Positions 1 to 3,500 of a stretch of 5,217 bases of DNA are shown one piece after another. The translations under genes and the position numbers were made by a program. Location of the stretch: NCBI GenBank assembly GCA_013696365.1, contig JACCYS010000056.1:1-5217 (forward strand), read 5' to 3'. The notes beneath the pieces are model-generated. The model ran no database searches. It saw only the letters and a program-made list of their open reading frames with translations, and was not told the origin of the DNA. Within the stretch, counting starts at the first letter, position 1; every line of letters starts with the position of its first letter. The stretch comes from Nocardioidaceae bacterium. Its GTDB lineage: Bacteria; Actinomycetota; Actinomycetes; Propionibacteriales; Nocardioidaceae.

Positions 1-195
1 GTGCTGTGGACCGACTACTTCAAGCCGCCGCACTTCGAGAAGTACCCCCAGCTGCACGAGCTGGTCAACAAGGCCACCAAGCTCGCCGGTGGCGGCGGTG
101 GCACCAAGTCCAGCAGTGATGTGGAGACCGCAGACGAGCTACTGGCCACAGTGGACGAGATCGCCGAGATCTTCTGGGAGACCAAGAAGGGCTGA
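1..195 (+). CDS. C-terminal end of an unrecognised protein (partial)
   Basis: The frame is open from the first base and ends in TGA at 193-195, giving 64 residues. The GTG at position 1 may only be an internal valine codon, because no upstream sequence is available to judge a start, so I treat this as the tail of a longer gene. The first 30 residues are rich in aromatic and charged residues (LWTDYFKPPHFEKY and onward) and look like a folded C-terminal segment. A linker with five consecutive glycines and a serine run follows, then an acidic, probably amphipathic helix (ETADELLATVDEIAEIFWE) ending in KKG. Codons use G or C in the third position as expected for a real high-GC gene. I do not recognise the family and assign no function. 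The next gene on this strand starts about 100 nt downstream, behind a candidate promoter of its own. Confidence 0.6.
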   Translation: MLWTDYFKPPHFEKYPQLHELVNKATKLAGGGGGTKSSSDVETADELLATVDEIAEIFWETKKG

Positions 196-203
196 GCGAG
201 TCG

Positions 204-231
204 TTCGCATTACCGTCTGTAACAGTAGATA
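204..231 (+). promoter_or_regulatory. Candidate promoter for the anti-sigma factor gene
   Basis: TTCGCA (204-209, four of six matches to the -35 consensus) lies 16 nt before TAGATA (226-231), in a locally AT-richer stretch between the upstream stop codon and rsbW. A transcript would begin near 238-240 and carry a leader of about 58 nt. I see no convincing SigF-type promoter (GGTTT and GGGTAT boxes), so autoregulation through SigF is not supported. The call rests on weak consensus matches. Confidence 0.3.
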
Positions 232-244
232 TTGTCTCTGTGAT

Positions 245-269
245 CGGTCGACCGGCCGGTCAGCCGGTC
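245..269. repeat. Palindrome and three CGGTC repeats ahead of rsbW
   Basis: GACCGGCCGGTC at 250-261 is a perfect 12-bp palindrome, overlapping a second one, GGTCGACC, at 246-253. The pentamer CGGTC occurs at 245, 257 and 265. The cluster lies just downstream of the candidate promoter and about 30 nt before the coding start. It could be an operator or an RNA hairpin in the leader. Short GC palindromes also arise by chance in DNA of this composition. Confidence 0.35.
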
Positions 270-284
270 ACAGGCGATGTCATC

Positions 285-290
285 GAGGGG
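285..290 (+). promoter_or_regulatory. Ribosome binding site deciding the rsbW start
   Basis: GAGGGG at 285-290 lies 7 nt before the GTG at 298 (another GTG follows at 301). The in-frame ATG at 277 has only an AGG two bases before it, which is too close. This favours 298 as the start. Confidence 0.45.
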
Positions 291-297
291 CCGCACG

Positions 298-699
298 GTG
301 GTGTTCGAGGGCCAAGCCCGTACGGCGCAACGCGCCGAGGTGGTCCTCACCGTGCCCGCAGACAGCGTCTTCTTGTCCATTGTCCGCACCGCCACGGCGG
401 GGCTTGCGGCACGGCTGGACCTGACCCTCGATGACATCGAGGACCTGCGGATCGCCGTGGACGAGGCCTGTTCGTTGCTGCTCAAGCAGGCGCGCGCGGA
501 CGCCTCGGTCACGGTCGCGTACACACTGACCGAGGGGCTGCTGAGCATCCAGGCCACTGTTGCCTGCGATGGTCCCGAGCTGCCCTCACGCGACGGTTTC
601 TCGTGGACCGTGTTGGCTGCGCTGACCACCAACCTCGACATGTGGGTCGACGGCTCAGACCTGATCGTCAGCCTCGATCGGGCGCGCTACGACGGTTGA
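298..699 (+). CDS. rsbW: RsbW/UsfX-like anti-sigma factor (HATPase_c_2)
   Basis: A 133-residue cytosolic protein resembling the anti-SigF factors of actinobacteria (M. tuberculosis UsfX/RsbW). The diagnostic stretches are LTLDDIEDLRIAVDEACSLL in the middle and DGFSWTVLAALTTNL near the C-terminus, which match the UsfX pattern DLRLAVDEVCTRL and FSWHVLTALADDV as I recall it. Family members fold as a GHKL ATPase/kinase, bind a SigB/SigF-group sigma factor, and release it when an anti-anti-sigma protein competes. The N-box Asn of Bacillus SpoIIAB/RsbW (SEAVTN) is replaced here by Leu (DEACSL), and the G2 glycine motif is degenerate (GFSW), so kinase activity is doubtful. UsfX is also altered at the Asn. 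The start at GTG 298 is chosen for its ribosome binding site; ATG 277 would add seven residues. No sigma or anti-anti-sigma gene is adjacent; the next gene converges from the other strand 14 nt away. Confidence 0.85.
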   Translation: MVFEGQARTAQRAEVVLTVPADSVFLSIVRTATAGLAARLDLTLDDIEDLRIAVDEACSLLLKQARADASVTVAYTLTEGLLSIQATVACDGPELPSRDGFSWTVLAALTTNLDMWVDGSDLIVSLDRARYDG

Positions 700-713
700 G
701 GGTTGCGCGCCGG

Positions 714-1079
714 TCACCGCTGCTCACCACCCAGGCTGCGAGTGGTCGACGGCGACACCAGACCGACAAGTGCCGCGCAGGCTGCGACAGCAAGCAGCGC
801 GGCAGCCACCGGGTACGGACGGTGGTAGGACCAGGTCAGGGCAAGCATCAGCAACTGGGTGGCCACCAGCGGCCCGCGGCTCCACGACTCGGCCAGCGCA
901 AGACCGCGGGCACACCACCAGACAGCACCGGCGGACACGCCGAAAAACAGTGCGACCGGCACAGCGACAAGGCTGCGGTCGGAGACCAGCGCTACCACTT
1001 GGACCGCAGTCAGCGCGGCGAGTAGCGCCCCCTCGACAGTGCAGACAGCGACGGCTACGAACCGGGGGGCATCCTGCAC
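714..1079 (-). CDS. Small four-helix integral membrane protein, unknown function
   Basis: A 121-residue protein with four hydrophobic segments at about 7-32, 36-62, 68-84 and 87-108, short hydrophilic connections and a cytosol-like polar tail (STTRSLGGEQR). The connection between helices 2 and 3 (ARGLALAESWSRGPLVATQL) contains Arg, Gly and Trp positions that look conserved, in the style of small actinobacterial membrane proteins of unknown role. I assign no function. The start is the GTG at 1079-1077: an in-frame TAG at 1091-1089 closes the frame just upstream, and there is no Shine-Dalgarno sequence. The hexamer TAGGCT ends six bases before the GTG, suggesting a leaderless mRNA. The gene converges on rsbW and diverges from whiB1, so it is probably transcribed alone. 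Confidence 0.75.
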   Translation of the reverse strand: MQDAPRFVAVAVCTVEGALLAALTAVQVVALVSDRSLVAVPVALFFGVSAGAVWWCARGLALAESWSRGPLVATQLLMLALTWSYHRPYPVAAALLAVAACAALVGLVSPSTTRSLGGEQR

Positions 1080-1091
1080 GTCATGAGCCTA
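1080..1091 (-). promoter_or_regulatory. Candidate leaderless -10 element of the membrane protein gene
   Basis: On the minus strand TAGGCT (1091-1086) fits the actinobacterial -10 pattern TAnnnT and is followed by exactly six bases (CATGAC) and then the GTG start. A transcript starting seven bases after the -10 would begin on the GTG. No good -35 is seen, which is common for actinobacterial promoters. The pdtaS gene has the same arrangement. Confidence 0.45.
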
Positions 1092-1188
1092 GATGCGGGT
1101 CCGCCGAGCGGCGACTGTGACCGAACAGACGTTGCAACCCGGCAAAAGGGGCTTGTGTACCTGCCGATCGGTTGCCACCCTAGACATC

Positions 1189-1251
1189 TGACTGCACTGC
1201 GGCTCTCATCCACTGCAGCAGTTACTGAAGAGACTTCACATGCAAGCACTG
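1189..1251 (+). repeat. Cluster of ACTG motifs upstream of whiB1
   Basis: ACTG occurs at 1191, 1196, 1212, 1224 and 1248, three times as ACTGC. Two of the copies form small inverted repeats: ACTGC-A-GCAGT at 1212-1222 and CAGT-T-ACTG at 1219-1227. The cluster lies in the 221-nt spacer between the divergent membrane protein gene and whiB1, 50-110 nt before the whiB1 start. It may hold regulator sites; no known operator is recognised. Confidence 0.3.
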
Positions 1252-1262
1252 GGCTATGGCCC

Positions 1263-1268
1263 TACAGT
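1263..1268 (+). promoter_or_regulatory. Candidate -10 element for whiB1
   Basis: TACAGT fits TAnnnT and lies 32 nt before the whiB1 GTG, which would give a leader of about 26 nt that includes the ribosome binding site. The -35 region is poor (TTCACA at 1235-1240 is 22 nt away). Another candidate is TAGACA at 1181-1186. Neither is strong. Confidence 0.25.
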
Positions 1269-1285
1269 TCTTGCTCAACCGCACC

Positions 1286-1292
1286 GAAGGAG
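1286..1292 (+). promoter_or_regulatory. Strong ribosome binding site fixing the whiB1 start
   Basis: GAAGGAG at 1286-1292 is a near-ideal Shine-Dalgarno sequence placed 8 nt before the GTG at 1301. It decides against the longer in-frame start at 1256. Confidence 0.8.
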
Positions 1293-1300
1293 CCCTGCCC

Positions 1301-1552
1301 GTGGACTGGCGCCACCGTTCCGCATGCCTCGATGAGGATCCGGAATTGTTCTTCCCGATCGGCAACACCGGTCCTGCCCTCTCGCAGATCGAGGAGGCAA
1401 AGGCCGTGTGCCGTCGGTGCACGGTGCGCGAGCAGTGCCTCGCCTGGGCGCTCGAGTCGGGTCAAGACCACGGCGTATGGGGCGGCCTGAGCGAGGACGA
1501 GCGCCGGGCTCTCAAGCGGCGCACCGCACGTGCCCGCATCCGGATGGCCTGA
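1301..1552 (+). CDS. whiB1: WhiB1-family iron-sulfur transcriptional regulator
   Basis: An 83-residue protein, the usual size for WhiB1 (84 in M. tuberculosis). Four cysteines at 9, 37, 40 and 46 (C...CxxC...C) are placed to bind a [4Fe-4S] cluster. Further WhiB1 hallmarks are DWRH at the N-terminus, DEDPELFFP at 11-19, the GVWGG turn at 58-62, and a basic C-terminal tail (RRALKRRTARARIR) for DNA contact. In mycobacteria WhiB1 is essential, binds the C-terminal domain of the major sigma factor, and its cluster reacts with nitric oxide. The same roles are inferred here. The start is GTG 1301, because it has an ideal ribosome binding site and reproduces the known WhiB1 N-terminus; the longer frame from 1256 adds 15 residues foreign to the family. 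The stop is 30 nt from the end of convergent pdtaS, the same neighbour as in M. tuberculosis. Confidence 0.95.
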   Translation: MDWRHRSACLDEDPELFFPIGNTGPALSQIEEAKAVCRRCTVREQCLAWALESGQDHGVWGGLSEDERRALKRRTARARIRMA

Positions 1553-1582
1553 GCCACCCTCGTGGCGCGGTGATGCGCGCCG
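1553..1582. terminator. Hairpins between convergent whiB1 and pdtaS, possible bidirectional terminator
   Basis: The 30-nt gap holds two overlapping stem-loops. GCCAC (1553-1557) pairs with GTGGC (1562-1566) over a 4-nt loop, and GGCGCG (1564-1569) pairs with CGCGCC (1576-1581) over a 6-nt loop. They share bases 1564-1566, so they exclude each other. No U-tract follows on either strand, so this is not a textbook intrinsic terminator, although actinobacteria often use such tail-less hairpins. Confidence 0.4.
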
Positions 1583-3043
1583 TCATGACAGTGGCAGTCT
1601 GATCTGCACTGTGGTGCCCACCTGGTCATCGCCGGAAAAGTCCAGCGAGCCTCCCAGCTCAGACTCCACAAGCGCCCGGACGATGGCTATCCCGAGCCGA
1701 TCAGATGTCGCCGGCTCGAAGTCGCTTGGCAGGCCCACCCCATCGTCATACACGCGTACGCCAAGCCGGTCGGCCGTTCGCGTCGCGGTGACGCAGATGT
1801 GCCCGGGACCGCCGCCGAACCCGTGCTCGACCGCGTTTTGCATCAGCTCGGTCAACACCATCGCCAACGGGGTGGCGACCTCTGCTCCCAGCGTGCCGAA
1901 TGAGCCTCGTCGCTCGGTGGTCACTGGCGACTCTGCTGCCGTCACATCCACCACCATGCGCCGCAACCGGTCGACGACGGCGTCCACCTCTACCGACTCC
2001 TCCGCGGACTGGCTCAAGATCTCGTGTACGACGGCGATCGATCCGACCCGTCGGGTCGCCTCCTGTAGCGCCACCCGAGCCTCGGGCACCTCGATCCGCC
2101 GGGCTTGCATCCGCAGCAGCGCAGCCACGGTCTGCAGATTGTTCTTCACCCGATGATGGATCTCACGGATCGTGGCCTCCTTGCTGACCAGCTCACGTTC
2201 CCGGCTGCGCAGCTCAGTCACATCCCGCAACAACAGCAATGCCCCCACCCACCGACCTTCGGACATCAGCGGCATGGCTCGAACTGCCAGGGACGCTGCG
2301 TCGTTCTCGATCTCGGCGGTGCTCGGCAGTCGCCCGCTCAGCACCGCGCTGACAGCTTCGTCCACGGGCTCGCTCGATGGCGGTGCCAACGTTCGTACGG
2401 TGGTGGCCAGGTGCAGCCCGACAAGATCGGTTGCCAAGCCCAGCCGGCGCAGCGCCGACTCGGCATTGGGGCTGGCGTACTGCACCGCACCGTCCGCGTC
2501 GGTGCGGACAAAGCCGTCCCCCACCCGCAGCGCATCCTCGAGGTCTGAGCGCTCTCCCGAATAGGGGAAGTGTCCGTCGGCGATCATCCGGGTCAGGTCA
2601 GCCGCAGACTGCAAGTACGACAACTCGAGCCGGCTGGGGGTGCGGATGCCGAGCAGGTTGGTCGAACGACCGACCACGCCGAGCAGCCGCTCGCCGCGGC
2701 GCACCGGGATCGCTTCGACCCGGACTGGGACGTCGTCTCGCCACTCCGGGTCACCCTCGCGCACGATCCGCGACTGTGCCCAGGAAGCATCCAGCAGCGG
2801 GCGGCGCCCGGCCGGGACGTGGTCGCCAACAAGATCGTCGGTGTAAGCCGTGGGCCCGGTGGTTGGACGCATCTGCGCCCCCACCCAGAAGCCGTCCCCG
2901 CCACGGTCGGGCAACCACAGCAGCAGGTCGGCAAACGACAGGTCGGCGACGATCTGCCAGTCGGCCAACAGCCGGTGCAGCCACAACAGGTCTGCCGACT
3001 TCAGCGCGGTGTGCTCGCGCGCGACGTCGTCCAGGGAGGGCAC
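1583..3043 (-). CDS. pdtaS: Sensor histidine kinase PdtaS
   Basis: A 486-residue soluble kinase without membrane segments, close to the length and domain order of M. tuberculosis PdtaS (Rv3220c, about 500). An N-terminal GAF-like sensor (about 1-155; DLSFADLLLWLP) is followed by a PAS-like domain (about 170-280; GDGFVRTDADGAVQYASPNA) and a HisKA_2 dimerisation domain with the phospho-acceptor motif IREIHHRVKNNLQTVAALL (His296/297). The HATPase follows, with N-box ELMQNAVEH (Asn403), G1 box DDGVGLP (433-439) and G2 segment DRLGIAIVRALV (448-459). It autophosphorylates and normally passes phosphate to PdtaR, an ANTAR antiterminator that binds RNA; no pdtaR lies in this window. The Cys53/Cys57 pair reported as a copper/NO sensor in M. 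tuberculosis corresponds to Val54 and Met58, and the only cysteine is Cys417. GTG 3043 is the first possible start after an in-frame TAG, and its N-terminus aligns with the mycobacterial one. Confidence 0.95.
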   Translation of the reverse strand: MPSLDDVAREHTALKSADLLWLHRLLADWQIVADLSFADLLLWLPDRGGDGFWVGAQMRPTTGPTAYTDDLVGDHVPAGRRPLLDASWAQSRIVREGDPEWRDDVPVRVEAIPVRRGERLLGVVGRSTNLLGIRTPSRLELSYLQSAADLTRMIADGHFPYSGERSDLEDALRVGDGFVRTDADGAVQYASPNAESALRRLGLATDLVGLHLATTVRTLAPPSSEPVDEAVSAVLSGRLPSTAEIENDAASLAVRAMPLMSEGRWVGALLLLRDVTELRSRERELVSKEATIREIHHRVKNNLQTVAALLRMQARRIEVPEARVALQEATRRVGSIAVVHEILSQSAEESVEVDAVVDRLRRMVVDVTAAESPVTTERRGSFGTLGAEVATPLAMVLTELMQNAVEHGFGGGPGHICVTATRTADRLGVRVYDDGVGLPSDFEPATSDRLGIAIVRALVESELGGSLDFSGDDQVGTTVQIRLPLS

Positions 3044-3055
3044 CAGCCGAGCCTA
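3044..3055 (-). promoter_or_regulatory. Candidate leaderless -10 element of pdtaS
   Basis: On the minus strand TAGGCT (3055-3050) is followed by six bases (CGGCTG) and the GTG start at 3043, with no Shine-Dalgarno sequence. The first three bases of the hexamer are also the in-frame TAG stop, so translation cannot start further upstream. A -35-like GTTCTC lies 17 nt upstream (3078-3073) but is a weak match. The hexamer and spacing are identical to those of the 714-1079 gene. Confidence 0.5.
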
Positions 3056-3099
3056 GAGGTTGCCCCGCAGCCGAGAACCGCCGTTGACGTGGCGTGGCC

Positions 3100-3128
3100 G
3101 GTGGTCAATCGTGCACCGTCGCGATAAT
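3100..3128 (+). promoter_or_regulatory. Candidate promoter of the DUF3311-mctP operon
   Basis: GATAAT at 3123-3128 matches five of six bases of the -10 consensus and would start transcription near 3135, about 87 nt before the DUF3311 gene. The -35 position at 17-nt spacing (3100-3105, GGTGGT) does not fit the vegetative consensus but lies in GGTGGTCAA, which recurs at 3255-3263. It may therefore be a regulator half-site. A TTGACG at 3084-3089 is too far upstream to pair with this -10. Confidence 0.35.
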
Positions 3129-3140
3129 CTCCGCGCGGCC

Positions 3141-3165
3141 CATGTCGTCCACGTGAGCATGTCGT
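3141..3165 (+). repeat. Direct repeat CATGTCGT around a CACGTG palindrome
   Basis: CATGTCGT occurs at 3141-3148 and 3158-3165, spaced 17 bp start to start, with the palindrome CACGTG (3150-3155) between them. It lies in the leader of the mctP operon, just downstream of the candidate promoter. It could be an operator; no known regulator is recognised. Confidence 0.25.
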
Positions 3166-3221
3166 GCCAGTGCGGTGTCGGCGGTTGGGCGGCGAGCAGC
3201 AGCTGACCAGGAGGTGCCCGG

Positions 3222-3500
3222 ATGTCCCGCACAGCAGGCTCGACTCGCCCGACGGGTGGTCAACGACCACCGAGACCGCCCTTCTCGGTTGGCACCAAGG
3301 TGCTGCTTGCGGCGCTGCTCGCCGTGCCGGTCGTGTTCGGGCTCGCGGTCCCGCTGTATGCCAGCGAGACCCCGGCACTAGCGGGCATCCCGTTCTTCTT
3401 CTGGTTCCAGTTCGCGCTGATCCCGGTGTCCGCGGTGATGACCGGCACCGCGTTCCTGGTCACGTCCAAGCACGAGCGTGACCACCGGAGGCAGCGATGA
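3222..3500 (+). CDS. DUF3311 small membrane protein, symporter partner
   Basis: A 92-residue protein with a Pro/Arg-rich N-terminal tail (about 1-24) and two transmembrane segments (about 25-46 and 57-81), ending in a charged cytosolic tail (SKHERDHRRQR). The PLY motif after helix 1 and the aromatic entry to helix 2 (IPFFFWFQ) are typical of DUF3311 proteins, which commonly sit directly before sodium:solute symporters in actinobacteria and proteobacteria. By analogy with other small SSS partners (DUF485, YhdT) it probably supports folding or activity of the transporter; its biochemical role is not established. The ATG at 3222 has an excellent ribosome binding site, AGGAGGT at 3209-3215. The stop overlaps the next start as ATGA (3497-3500), implying translational coupling. 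A perfect 7-3-7 inverted repeat covers codons 12-17. Confidence 0.88.
   Translation: MSRTAGSTRPTGGQRPPRPPFSVGTKVLLAALLAVPVVFGLAVPLYASETPALAGIPFFFWFQFALIPVSAVMTGTAFLVTSKHERDHRRQR
3255..3271. repeat. Perfect inverted repeat in the start of the DUF3311 gene
   Basis: GGTGGTC (3255-3261) and GACCACC (3265-3271) are perfectly complementary with AAC between them. The left arm plus two bases (GGTGGTCAA) is repeated at 3100-3108 in the promoter region. It could act as a downstream operator or as an mRNA hairpin about 30 nt after the start codon; the glycine and proline codons in that tail could also produce it by chance. Confidence 0.4.
3487..3491 (+). promoter_or_regulatory. Ribosome binding site of mctP
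   Basis: GGAGG lies five bases before ATG 3497, inside the end of the DUF3311 gene. With the ATGA overlap it indicates coupled translation of the two membrane proteins. Confidence 0.75.

Noticed and set aside
196..208. Terminator after the first gene (GCGA...TCGC)
   Set aside because: The stem is only four base pairs, with no U-tract.
210..641. Minus-strand 143-codon frame opposite rsbW
   Set aside because: Low-complexity Ser/Arg/Ala product with no family features; the plus strand encodes a clear RsbW-like protein.
1116..1131. CRP site upstream of whiB1, as in M. tuberculosis
   Set aside because: Only the TGTGA half is present; the other half (AGACG instead of TCACA) matches two of five bases, so a full site is not supported.
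1256..1300. A longer WhiB1 starting at ATG 1256
   Set aside because: The extra 15 residues are not found in WhiB1 proteins, and GAAGGAG with 8-nt spacing clearly marks GTG 1301 as the start.
1530..2156. Long plus-strand open frames opposite pdtaS (also 2377-3087 and 2570-3127)
   Set aside because: They are antisense shadows of a well-recognised kinase in high-GC DNA; their products are Arg/Pro/Ser-rich without domains.
3084..3089. TTGACG as the -35 box of the mctP operon
   Set aside because: The only good -10 (GATAAT 3123) is 33 nt away, far outside the usual 16-19 nt; nothing -10-like lies at the right distance.
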